From Sinomonas atrocyanea (GTDB lineage Bacteria > Actinomycetota > Actinomycetes > Actinomycetales > Micrococcaceae): a stretch of DNA of 64,000 nt. The position numbers and the translations under genes are program-made. The first letter of the stretch is position 1; every line of letters starts with the position of its first letter. Location: contig NZ_CP014518.1 in NCBI RefSeq assembly GCF_001577305.1, forward strand, positions 434,001-498,000, written 5' to 3'. The notes under the pieces are model-generated. The model was not told the origin of the DNA. It saw only the letters and a list, made by a program, of their open reading frames with translations, and did not search any database. Below are positions 49,783 through 57,647 of this stretch, piece after piece.

Positions 49783-50780
49783 GCGCACTCAGGGCCCTCT
49801 TCATCGGCGGCAGCGGCACCATCAGCTCGGCCTGTGCGCGGCTCGCCGTGGAGCGCGGGATCGAGCTGACGGTCCTCAACCGCGGCACCGGCCGGCGCGA
49901 GGTCCCGGCAGAGGCCGAACAGCTCGTGGCGGACATCCGCGACCCCCGGTCCGTGCGGGACGTGCTGGGCGGGCGCGAGTTCGACGCGGTCGTGGACTGG
50001 GTCGCGTTCACCCCCGACCACGTGCAGACCGACCTCGGACTGTTCGAGGGCCGCACCGGGCAGTACGTCTTCATCAGCTCCGCCTCGGCGTACCAGACCC
50101 CGCCGGCGCGGCTGCCCATCCGCGAGTCCACGCCGCTGCGGAACCCGTACTGGCAGTACAGCCGCAGCAAGATCGCATGCGAGGACGTCCTCACCGAGGC
50201 CTACCGGGAGCGCGGCTTCCCCGCGACCGTCATCCGGCCCTCGCACACCTATGACAGGACGCGGCCCCCGTTCGAGGGCGGCTGGACCGTGGTCGAGCGG
50301 ATGCGGCAGGGCAAGGAGATCGTGGTCCACGGCGACGGCTCCTCCCTGTGGACCCTGACCCACCACGAGGACTTCGCCCGCGGCTTCGTCCCGCTGCTGG
50401 GGCACTCGAGGACCCTCGGGGAGGCGTTCACCATCACGTCCGACGACGTCCTGACGTGGGACCAGATCGCGCACGTCCTGGCCCGTGCGGCGGGGGCGGA
50501 AGCCCGGATCGTCCACGTGCCCTCCGATGCCATCGCCGCCGTGGACCCGGAGTGGGGCGCCTCGCTCCTGGGGGACAAGGCCCACTCGGCGGTCTTCGAC
50601 ACCTCCAAGCTGCGCAGCCTCGTGCCGGACTTCGCCCCGCGCATCCCCTACGAGCAGGGCGCGCGGGAGATGGTGGCGTGGCATGACGAGGACCCGGCGC
50701 GCAAGGTCGTGGACCCCCACGCCGACCGGCTGATGGACGAGCTCGCGGAACGCTTCCGCGTCGCCCCGGCCACCCACTGA
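49779..50780 (+). CDS. NAD-dependent epimerase/dehydratase
   Basis: A 333-residue extended SDR. Cofactor motif LFIGGSGTISSACARLAV, Asp pocket in VADIRD, ISSASAYQT, and active-site Tyr-Lys in YWQYSRSKIACE. It resembles small NAD-dependent sugar epimerases or dehydratases. The substrate is not identifiable; the xyl context suggests a pentose derivative. Coupled to xylB by GTGA. Confidence 0.82.
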   Translation: MSALRALFIGGSGTISSACARLAVERGIELTVLNRGTGRREVPAEAEQLVADIRDPRSVRDVLGGREFDAVVDWVAFTPDHVQTDLGLFEGRTGQYVFISSASAYQTPPARLPIRESTPLRNPYWQYSRSKIACEDVLTEAYRERGFPATVIRPSHTYDRTRPPFEGGWTVVERMRQGKEIVVHGDGSSLWTLTHHEDFARGFVPLLGHSRTLGEAFTITSDDVLTWDQIAHVLARAAGAEARIVHVPSDAIAAVDPEWGASLLGDKAHSAVFDTSKLRSLVPDFAPRIPYEQGAREMVAWHDEDPARKVVDPHADRLMDELAERFRVAPATH

Positions 50781-50805
50781 CGGCACAGGAGCTGGAAGCG
50801 AGACG

Positions 50806-52074
50806 ATGAGGAACTGGGCAGGAAATCTCGAGTACGCGGCGGCCTCGGTCGTGCGGCCTGGATCGGTGGAGGAGCTCGCGGAGTTCGTCGCCTCAGCAGC
50901 GCAACGAGGGGAGCGGGTCAAGGCGCTCGGCTCGCGCCACTGCTTCAACGACGTCGCGGACACCGGCGGGGCCCACATCGTCCTCGACCGGATCCCCGGG
51001 GGCATTGAGGTGGACGCGGCGCGCCGGGTGGTCCGCGTGCCGGCCGGCACCACGTACGGAGCCCTCGGCGCAGCCCTCGAGCGGGAGGGCTGGGCGCTGC
51101 ACAACATGGCCTCGCTGCCGCACATCTCGGTGGGCGGTGCCGTCCAGACCGGCACCCACGGATCCGGCATCACGAGCCCGGCCCTGGCCTCCGCCGTGCG
51201 GGCGATCGAGCTCGTGCGGGCCTCCGGCGAGCTCAGCCGGCTCGAGGCGGGCGCCGGCGACGAGTTCCTCGGCTCCGTGGTGGGCCTGGGGGCCCTCGGG
51301 ATCGTGACGGCGCTCGAGCTCGCGATCGAGCCGAGCTACCTCGTGCGGCAGCAGGTGTTCGAGGGCCTGCCCTGGGAGGCCGTGCTCGCGGACTTCGACG
51401 CGGTGGCCGGGGACGGCTACAGCGTCTCGCTCTTCACCGACTACGCCGGCGACACGGTGGCCCAGGCCTGGCGCAAGGTGCGCGTCGGCGCCGGCGAGGA
51501 GGGGAGCGGGGGCGCCGCGCCGTCGTCCTTCTTCGGTGCCACGCCGGCCCAGCGGCCGCGGCACCCCCTGCCCGAGATGGATGCGGGCAACTGCACGCAG
51601 CAGCTCGACGTCCCCGGCCCCTGGCTCGAGCGGCTCCCGCACTTCCGGCACGAGTTCACCCCGAGCGCCGGCGACGAGCTGCAGACGGAATACCTCCTCC
51701 CTCGGGCCCGGGCGGCGGAGGCCCTCAGTGCGGTGCGGGCGCTCGCTGCGCGGCTGGCACCGCTCCTCTACGTCTCCGAGGTCCGCACGGTCGCGGCGGA
51801 CGAGTTCTGGCTCAGCCCCTCCTACCGCCAGGACAGCGTGGCGCTGCACTTCACCTGGAGGCCCCTGCAGCGCGAGGTGGAGGCGTTCCTGCCGGAGCTC
51901 GAGGGCGCCGTCGCCCCGTTCGGCGCCCGCCCGCACTGGGGCAAGCTGTTCGCCGCGCCCGCGTCCTCGATCGCGCCGCTCTACCCCCGGTTCGAGGACT
52001 TCCGCGGGCTCGCCGCGCAGCGGGACCCGGACGGCGTATTCCGCAACGCGTACCTGGACCGCCTCCTCGGCTGA
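50806..52074 (+). CDS. aldO: Alditol/xylitol oxidase (FAD, VAO family)
   Basis: A 422-residue flavoprotein close in pattern to Streptomyces alditol oxidase. NWAGNLEYAAASVVRP, LGSRHCFND with His45 for covalent FAD attachment, NMASLPHISVGGAVQTGTHG, and WLERLPHFRHEFTPSAG plus ARPHWGKLF near the C-terminus. It oxidises xylitol, sorbitol or related polyols at C1 to the aldose with H2O2 release. Xylitol would give xylose for XylA. D-arabinono-lactone oxidase is the alternative name for the family. Confidence 0.85.
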   Translation: MRNWAGNLEYAAASVVRPGSVEELAEFVASAAQRGERVKALGSRHCFNDVADTGGAHIVLDRIPGGIEVDAARRVVRVPAGTTYGALGAALEREGWALHNMASLPHISVGGAVQTGTHGSGITSPALASAVRAIELVRASGELSRLEAGAGDEFLGSVVGLGALGIVTALELAIEPSYLVRQQVFEGLPWEAVLADFDAVAGDGYSVSLFTDYAGDTVAQAWRKVRVGAGEEGSGGAAPSSFFGATPAQRPRHPLPEMDAGNCTQQLDVPGPWLERLPHFRHEFTPSAGDELQTEYLLPRARAAEALSAVRALAARLAPLLYVSEVRTVAADEFWLSPSYRQDSVALHFTWRPLQREVEAFLPELEGAVAPFGARPHWGKLFAAPASSIAPLYPRFEDFRGLAAQRDPDGVFRNAYLDRLLG

Positions 52075-52084
52075 GCGGTGCAGC

Positions 52085-52100
52085 GCCCCGGCGTCGGGGC
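52085..52100. terminator. Bidirectional terminator hairpin
   Basis: GCCCCG-GCGT-CGGGGC between the convergent alditol oxidase and MarR genes. Confidence 0.65.
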
Positions 52101-52573
52101 TACCCCCAGAGCGCCCGCTGGAGCAGAGCCCGCAGCGAGCCGACCTCGTCCGTGGTGAGGGCCGCGAACTGCTCGGATTCGCACGCCGTGAGCGCTGCCT
52201 CCGCCTGCGCGTGCAGGCGCTCGCCGGCCGGCGTGGCCAGGACGATCTTCTGCCGCCGGTCGGTGCGGCCCTGCTCGCGCGCCACAAGGCCCCGCTGCTC
52301 GAGCTCGTCGATGAGGGCCACGATCTGGCTCGGGTCCAGGCTCAGGAAGTCGGCGAGCTCGCGCTGGGTGGGCTCGAGGCCGCTGCACGCGAGCCGCAGC
52401 ACCGAGTAGGAGCGCTCGCGCAGGCCGAACTCGCCCAGCGCCCGGTTGTTGAGGACCGAGCCCACCGCGTGGACCTTCGCGAGCAGGAGCCCGATGTCCT
52501 CCGCGATCGCCGACTCCGCGAGCCGCGGGACGCCAGCCTCCACACCGTGGCCAATGCTCACCGTGGCCTCCAA
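52100..52573 (-). CDS. MarR-family transcriptional regulator
   Basis: A 157-residue winged-helix regulator. Recognition region TQRELADFLSLDPSQIVALI and wing RTDRRQKIVLATPAG. It diverges from the SDR-led CoA operon, so it probably represses that operon until an aromatic or acyl ligand binds. A symmetric TTGA-CATTC-TCAA element lies in the gap. Confidence 0.9.
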   Translation of the reverse strand: MEATVSIGHGVEAGVPRLAESAIAEDIGLLLAKVHAVGSVLNNRALGEFGLRERSYSVLRLACSGLEPTQRELADFLSLDPSQIVALIDELEQRGLVAREQGRTDRRQKIVLATPAGERLHAQAEAALTACESEQFAALTTDEVGSLRALLQRALWG

Positions 52574-52592
52574 ACCTCGTGAAATTCAATCG

Positions 52593-52605
52593 TTGACATT
52601 CTCAA
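52593..52605. promoter_or_regulatory. Promoter element and MarR operator candidate
   Basis: TTGACA (52593-52598) serves as a -35-like box for the plus-strand operon. TTGACATTCTCAA is symmetric (TTGA, 5-nt spacer, TCAA), suitable for a MarR dimer. Confidence 0.4.
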
Positions 52606-52675
52606 TGATCCAGTATCTCATGGACTGTGACAAGGGTCTCACGGACGAGGCCACCCCACAGACCGCAAAGGGAGC

Positions 52676-53611
52676 ATGGGCATGAGCCTGGCAGGCAAGG
52701 TAGCGATCGTCACCGGCAGCGGGCAGGGCCTCGGCCTGGCGTACGCCCGCGAACTCGCGCGGCAGGGTGCGGCCGTCGTCGTCAACGACGTCAACGAGGC
52801 CGCCGCGGCGGCCGCCGTGGAGCAGATCGAGGCCGCCGGCGGCACGGCGACCGCCGTCGTCGTCCCCGTCGGCTCGACGGAGGCCGCCAAGGCGCTGGTC
52901 GCGGGGGCGGTCGAGGCCTTCGGCCGGCTCGACATCCTCGTCACCAACGCCGGGATCCTGCGGGACAAGAGCCTTCTGAAGATGACCGACGAGGACTTCG
53001 ACCTCGTCATCAACGTCCACCTCAGGGGCACGTTCACCTGTGTCCGCGAGGCGTACGCCTACTTCAAGGAGCACGGGATCGCCGGCCGCATCGTCACGAT
53101 CGGTTCGCCCACGGGCCAGCGCGGCAACTTCGGCCAGACCAACTACGCCGCGGCGAAGGCCGGGATCGTCGGCATGGTGCGCACCTGGGCGCTGGAGATG
53201 AAGAAGGCCGGCGTCACGGTCAACGCCGTCATCCCCGTCGCCGCGACCGCGATGACCAAGACCGTCCCGTACTTCGCCAAGGCCGTCGAGGCGGACGAGC
53301 GCGGCGAGGCCATGCCCGCCTTCTTCCGCCACGACCTCGGCTTCGGCACGGCCGACGACGTCGCCGGCCTGATTGCCTACCTCGCCTCCGACGAGGCGGC
53401 CGGCATCACCGGCCAGGCCATCGGCGCCGGCGGCGACCGCCTCCAAGTCTGGACCCACCCCGAGCCCGCCACCACGGACTACCGCGAGGGCGGCTGGACC
53501 TACGAGGCCCTGCAGGAGAAGGGGGCCGAGCTGATCGGCGGCCACCTGCAGAGCGTGGGCGAGGAGTTCCTCCCCCTCCCGGCCGAGCTGCAGCCCTCAG
53601 AGGCCCGCTGA
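52676..53611 (+). CDS. SDR oxidoreductase, hydroxyacyl-CoA dehydrogenase-like
   Basis: A 311-residue SDR with TGSGQGLGLAYARELA, NAGILRDKSL, and GSPTGQRGNFGQTNYAAAK. The last two stretches resemble the dehydrogenase half of the peroxisomal multifunctional enzyme MFE-2, which oxidises 3-hydroxyacyl-CoA. The C-terminal 60 residues (QVWTHPEPATTDYREGGWTY) extend beyond the usual SDR length. AAGGGAG precedes ATG 52676 or ATG 52682. First gene of a six-gene operon under the MarR regulator. Confidence 0.8.
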   Translation: MGMSLAGKVAIVTGSGQGLGLAYARELARQGAAVVVNDVNEAAAAAAVEQIEAAGGTATAVVVPVGSTEAAKALVAGAVEAFGRLDILVTNAGILRDKSLLKMTDEDFDLVINVHLRGTFTCVREAYAYFKEHGIAGRIVTIGSPTGQRGNFGQTNYAAAKAGIVGMVRTWALEMKKAGVTVNAVIPVAATAMTKTVPYFAKAVEADERGEAMPAFFRHDLGFGTADDVAGLIAYLASDEAAGITGQAIGAGGDRLQVWTHPEPATTDYREGGWTYEALQEKGAELIGGHLQSVGEEFLPLPAELQPSEAR

Positions 53612-53613
53612 CG

Positions 53614-54516
53614 ATGGCACGCTACGAACTCGGCCTCGACGTCGACAAGCTCGACGCGATCGACATGCACGTGCACGTCGAGATCGACGGCCACGGCCAC
53701 TGCTCCCTCCCCGACGTGCTCAACGACGCCTCCTCGAAGTACTTCAAGGCCGAGGACCGGCACCCGAGCCTGGAGAAGATCGCGGACACGTACCGCGGGC
53801 TGAACATGGCCGCCGTCGTCTTCACCGTCGACGCCCGCACCCAGCTCCACCACGAGCCCAACTCGATCGAGGACCTCATCGCGGGCGCCGCCGAGCACAG
53901 CGACGTCCTCATCCCGTTCGGCTCCGTCGACCCGCGCACGGGGGAGGAGGCGATCGCCCGCGCGAAGCACCAGGCCCTCGAGCTCGGCGCCCGCGGGTTC
54001 AAGTTCCACCCGTCCCTGCAGGGCTTCGACCCGAGCAGCGAGGCGTTCTACCCGCTCTGGGAGGCCCTGGCCGAGCTCGGCCTGCCGGCCATCTTCCACA
54101 CCGGCCAGAACGGCATGGGCGCCGGGCTCCCCGGCGGCCACGGCATCAAGCTGCGCTACTCGAACCCGCTCCTGCTCGACGACGTCGCCGCCGACTTTCC
54201 CGGCCTGACCCTGATCATGGCCCACCCCTCGGTGCCCTGGCAGGAGGAGGCGATCTCGATCGCCACCCACAAGTCCAACGTCTACATCGACCTCTCGGGC
54301 TGGTCCCCGAAGTACTTCCCGGAGTCCCTCGTGCGGGCCGCCAACTCGATGCTGGCGGACAAGGTCCTCTTCGGCACGGACTTCCCGCTCATCACCCCGG
54401 AGAAGTGGCTCGGCGCATTCGCCGGCCTGCCGCTCAAGGACGAGGTCCGGCCCCGGATCCTCAAGGACAACGCCGTGAAGCTCCTCGGCCTCGGCCCCGC
54501 AGAGGGAGGGCGCTGA
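53614..54516 (+). CDS. Amidohydrolase family 2 protein
   Basis: A 300-residue amidohydrolase-2 (PF04909-type) TIM barrel. DMHVHVEIDGHGHCSLPD supplies N-terminal metal His residues, GFKFHPSLQGF a central His, IMAHPSVPW another, and LFGTDFPLITPEKW the catalytic Asp. Family members are decarboxylases or C-C hydrolases of aromatic and keto acids. It starts 2 bp after the SDR gene. Within this operon it may do the carbon-carbon cleavage normally done by a thiolase. Substrate unknown. Confidence 0.8.
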   Translation: MARYELGLDVDKLDAIDMHVHVEIDGHGHCSLPDVLNDASSKYFKAEDRHPSLEKIADTYRGLNMAAVVFTVDARTQLHHEPNSIEDLIAGAAEHSDVLIPFGSVDPRTGEEAIARAKHQALELGARGFKFHPSLQGFDPSSEAFYPLWEALAELGLPAIFHTGQNGMGAGLPGGHGIKLRYSNPLLLDDVAADFPGLTLIMAHPSVPWQEEAISIATHKSNVYIDLSGWSPKYFPESLVRAANSMLADKVLFGTDFPLITPEKWLGAFAGLPLKDEVRPRILKDNAVKLLGLGPAEGGR

Positions 54517-54517
54517 G

Positions 54518-55699
54518 ATGGACCTCTACTCCGTCTGCGACTGGTACGACGCCGCCGCCCTCCTCACCGAGGACGAGCGCCTCGTCCTCGGCCGGCTGCG
54601 CGACTTCCTCGAGACCACCGCCAAGCCGCTCGTGGGGGAGTACTGGGAGCGCGGTGAGTTCCCCGACGAGATCGCCCGGCCGCTCATCGGCCTCGACCTC
54701 ATGGAGCCGGCGGAGGCCACGGCGAACCGGACGCGCCCCGCCCGAGGGATCTACCACGGCTTCCGCATCTTCGAGCTGGCCCGCACCGACGCCTCGATCG
54801 CCACGTTCTACACCGCCCAGGCCGGGCTGTTCCGCACGGCCATCCGCGTCGGCGCCTCCGAAGAGCAGAAGAAGGAGTGGATGCCCAAGGTCATCGACTT
54901 CACGCTCAAGGGGGTCTTCTCCCTCACGGAGCCCGAGCACGGCTCCGACATCGCCGGCGGCCTCGCCACCACGGCCCGGCGCGACGGCGACGCCTGGGTG
55001 ATCGACGGCGCCAAGCGCTGGATCGGGGGCGCCTCCACGGCCGACGTGCTCGCGGTGTTCGCCCGCGACGTCGCGGACGGCCAGGTCAAGGCGTTCCTCG
55101 TCCCCCGCGGGGCTCCCGGGGTCACCCTGACGAAGATCCACCGCAAGACCGCGCTGCGCATGATGCAGAACGCCCACATCACGCTCGACGGCGTGCGGGT
55201 CACCGAGGCGGACCGGCTCCACAACGTGAACTCGTTCCGCGACGTCGCCGCGATGCTGCGCGCCATGCGCTCCGACGTCGCCTGGATCGCCACCGGCATC
55301 CAGGCCGGCGCCTTCGAGGCGGCCCTGCGCTACGTGACGGAGCGCGAGCAGTTCGGCCGCCAGCTCGGCGGCTTCCAGCTCGTCCAGGAGAAGCTCGCCC
55401 GCATGCTCGGGAACCTCACTTCGAGCCTCGCGCTCGTCGTCCGGCTCACCGAGCAGCAGGAGAAGGGCGTCTACCGCGACCAGGACTCCGCCCTCGCCAA
55501 GATGCAGACGTCGCTGCTCATGCGCGAGACGGTGGCCCTCGCCCGCGAGGTCGTGGGCGGCAACGGCATCACCCTCGACGCCGACGTGGCCCGCTTCCAC
55601 GCGGACGCCGAGGCCGTCTACTCCTACGAGGGCACCCACGAGATCAACGCCCTCATCGTCGGCCGGGCCCTCACCGGCCAGAGCGCCTTCACCAAGTAA
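54518..55699 (+). CDS. Acyl-CoA dehydrogenase
   Basis: A 393-residue FAD enzyme that forms an alpha-beta double bond in an acyl-CoA. FSLTEPEHGSDIAGG and WVIDGAKRWIGGAS are the FAD/substrate loops. The catalytic Glu sits in YSYEGTHEINALIVGRAL, as in short-chain and glutaryl-CoA dehydrogenases. A glutaryl-CoA-dehydrogenase-like subgroup is possible. Next to a MaoC hydratase and acyl-CoA ligase in the same transcript. Confidence 0.88.
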   Translation: MDLYSVCDWYDAAALLTEDERLVLGRLRDFLETTAKPLVGEYWERGEFPDEIARPLIGLDLMEPAEATANRTRPARGIYHGFRIFELARTDASIATFYTAQAGLFRTAIRVGASEEQKKEWMPKVIDFTLKGVFSLTEPEHGSDIAGGLATTARRDGDAWVIDGAKRWIGGASTADVLAVFARDVADGQVKAFLVPRGAPGVTLTKIHRKTALRMMQNAHITLDGVRVTEADRLHNVNSFRDVAAMLRAMRSDVAWIATGIQAGAFEAALRYVTEREQFGRQLGGFQLVQEKLARMLGNLTSSLALVVRLTEQQEKGVYRDQDSALAKMQTSLLMRETVALAREVVGGNGITLDADVARFHADAEAVYSYEGTHEINALIVGRALTGQSAFTK

Positions 55700-55710
55700 G
55701 GAAACCCACC

Positions 55711-56196
55711 ATGACTGCACGCACCGCCGACCGCCATTCTGACCCGAGGCTCATTGTTGACTTCGACAAGCTCCTCACCATGGCCGGCGCCGACCTCGGC
55801 GCGACCGACTGGATGGAGATCACCCAGGACCGCGTCAACCTCTTCGCCGACGCGACCGACGACCACCAGTGGATCCACACCGACCCCGAGCGCGCCAAGG
55901 ACGGCCCGTTCGGCGCCCCGATCGCCCACGGCTTCCTCACGCTCTCCCTCATCATCCCGTTCTGGGGCGAGCTGTTCGACGTCGAGGGCGTCACCACCAA
56001 GGTCAACTACGGCCTCGACAGGGTCCGCTTCACCGCGCCCGTCAAGGTCGGCTCGAAGGTCCGCATGGCCGGCACCATCGCCGAGGTGACCGAGGTCAAG
56101 GGCGGCGCCCAGATCAAGGTCAGCGCCACGATCGAGATCGAAGGCCAGGAGCGCCCGGCCGTCGTCGCCGAGTTCCTCGCGCGGTTCTACAAGTAG
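55711..56196 (+). CDS. MaoC-family enoyl-CoA hydratase
   Basis: A 161-residue hot-dog-fold hydratase. The hydratase-2 motif is complete: DATDDHQWIHTDPERA then GPFGAPIAHGFLTLSL, with catalytic Asp and His. It should add water to an enoyl-CoA to give an (R)-3-hydroxyacyl-CoA, the type used by MFE-2-like SDRs such as the first gene of this operon. AAGGAAA precedes the ATG. Confidence 0.9.
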   Translation: MTARTADRHSDPRLIVDFDKLLTMAGADLGATDWMEITQDRVNLFADATDDHQWIHTDPERAKDGPFGAPIAHGFLTLSLIIPFWGELFDVEGVTTKVNYGLDRVRFTAPVKVGSKVRMAGTIAEVTEVKGGAQIKVSATIEIEGQERPAVVAEFLARFYK

Positions 56197-56214
56197 ACCG
56201 CGCGCCTTCCAGAG

Positions 56215-56267
56215 CCCCGCCCTTCCTACCCTTCCCACCCTTTCCGCCCTTCCCACCCTTCTGTCCC
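56215..56267. repeat. Pyrimidine-rich repeat, G-quadruplex-prone on the minus strand
   Basis: Nine C-runs of three or more separated mostly by 1-2 nt or 6 nt, in CCCTTCCCA-like units. The minus strand reads GGGTGGGAAGGG and similar, matching a multi-G-run quadruplex pattern. It fills most of the 82-bp gap between the MaoC and transporter genes. Confidence 0.7.
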
Positions 56268-56278
56268 GAGGAAACCCC

Positions 56279-57616
56279 ATGTCCGGAACCCCCACGCTCC
56301 GCCAGATGAGCACGGCCGCCCAGCGCAAGGAAGCGCGCACGGTCATCCTGTCCAGCTACCTGGGCAGCACCATCGAGTTCTACGACTTCCTCCTGTACGC
56401 GACGGCCGCCGCCGTCGCCTTCCCGAAGGTGTTCTTCGCCGGAACCGACCCCTGGGTCGGCGTCGTCGCCGCCTACGCGACCTTCGCCGCCGGCTACGTC
56501 GCGCGTCCGCTCGGCGGCGCCATCTTCGGCCACTTCGGCGACCGGATGGGCCGCAAGGGCATGCTCATCGTGTCCATGACGGTCATGGGCCTCGCCTCGG
56601 CCGCGATCGGCCTCATCCCCGGCACGGACCTCATCGGCCCGTGGGGCGCCGTCATCCTCGTGCTGCTGCGCGTCCTGCAGGGCATCGCCGTCGGCGGGGA
56701 ATGGGGCGGCGCAGCGCTCATGGCCCTCGAGCACGCCGACCCGAAGCGGCGGGGGTTCGCGGCGTCGTTCGTCAATGCCGGCGCCCCCACGGGCGCGGTC
56801 CTCGGCACGGTCATGATGGGAATCGTCTCCGCGCTTCCCGGCCCGCAGTTCCTCGCCTGGGGCTGGCGCGTGCCGTTCCTGCTCTCCTTCGCGCTCCTCG
56901 CCGTGGGCCTGTTCGTGCGGCTGCGGGTGGCCGAGAGCCCGATCTTCGCAGAGGCCGTCGCCGCGGAGAGGAGCGCCGCGGGGTCCCCCGGTGCGCAGCG
57001 CAGGGTCCCGCTCCTCGACGTCCTCCGCCGCCCCAAGGCGCTGGTCTTCATCATGCTCGCGGGCGCGGCCGGGTTCGGCCTCCAGGTCGTCCTCCCCACG
57101 TTCTCCGTCACCTACGCGGTCTCCAAGGGCGCCCCGCAGGGCGGGGTGCTGTACGCGTTCGCGGCGGCCTCGGCCATCTCCATCGCGTTCGTCCTCTTCG
57201 GCGGCCGCCTGTCCGACCGGTTCGGCCGCAGGCCCGTGATGGTCGCAGGGCTCGTCCTCTTCGTCGCCTACCTGGTCCCGATGTTCGGCCTGCTCGGCTC
57301 GGGCAACGTGTGGCTCGTGTTCCTGGCCTTCACGCTGGCCCTCGTCTTCCACTCGACGCTCTACGGCCCGCTCGCGGCGTTCGTCTCGGAGCAATTCGGC
57401 ACCACCTCCCGCTACACGGGCGCCGCCCTCGGCTACCAGCTCGCCACGCTCATCGGGGCCGGCTTCACCCCCGGCATCGTCGCCTCCCTGTACAAGGACG
57501 CGGGCCAGAGCATCGTCCCGGTCGTCGGGTTCCTTGCGGCGATGTCCCTCGTCTCCGCGGTGTTCATCCTGCTGACCCGGGAGTCCAAGGACAACGACCT
57601 CACGGCCGTCCGCTAG
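56279..57616 (+). CDS. MHS-family MFS transporter
   Basis: A 445-residue carrier of the metabolite:H+ symporter group (shikimate, dicarboxylate or osmolyte carriers). The N-terminal SSYLGSTIEFYDFLLYATAA and RPLGGAIFGHFGDRMGRKG are diagnostic, as is GIAVGGEWGGAALMALE. It should import the acid that the ligase encoded next activates. Start ATG 56279, with GAGGAAA upstream. It lies after the pyrimidine-rich tract. Confidence 0.88.
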   Translation: MSGTPTLRQMSTAAQRKEARTVILSSYLGSTIEFYDFLLYATAAAVAFPKVFFAGTDPWVGVVAAYATFAAGYVARPLGGAIFGHFGDRMGRKGMLIVSMTVMGLASAAIGLIPGTDLIGPWGAVILVLLRVLQGIAVGGEWGGAALMALEHADPKRRGFAASFVNAGAPTGAVLGTVMMGIVSALPGPQFLAWGWRVPFLLSFALLAVGLFVRLRVAESPIFAEAVAAERSAAGSPGAQRRVPLLDVLRRPKALVFIMLAGAAGFGLQVVLPTFSVTYAVSKGAPQGGVLYAFAAASAISIAFVLFGGRLSDRFGRRPVMVAGLVLFVAYLVPMFGLLGSGNVWLVFLAFTLALVFHSTLYGPLAAFVSEQFGTTSRYTGAALGYQLATLIGAGFTPGIVASLYKDAGQSIVPVVGFLAAMSLVSAVFILLTRESKDNDLTAVR

Positions 57617-57647
57617 CCCCGCCCACCCCACCGACCAGGAGGTCCCC

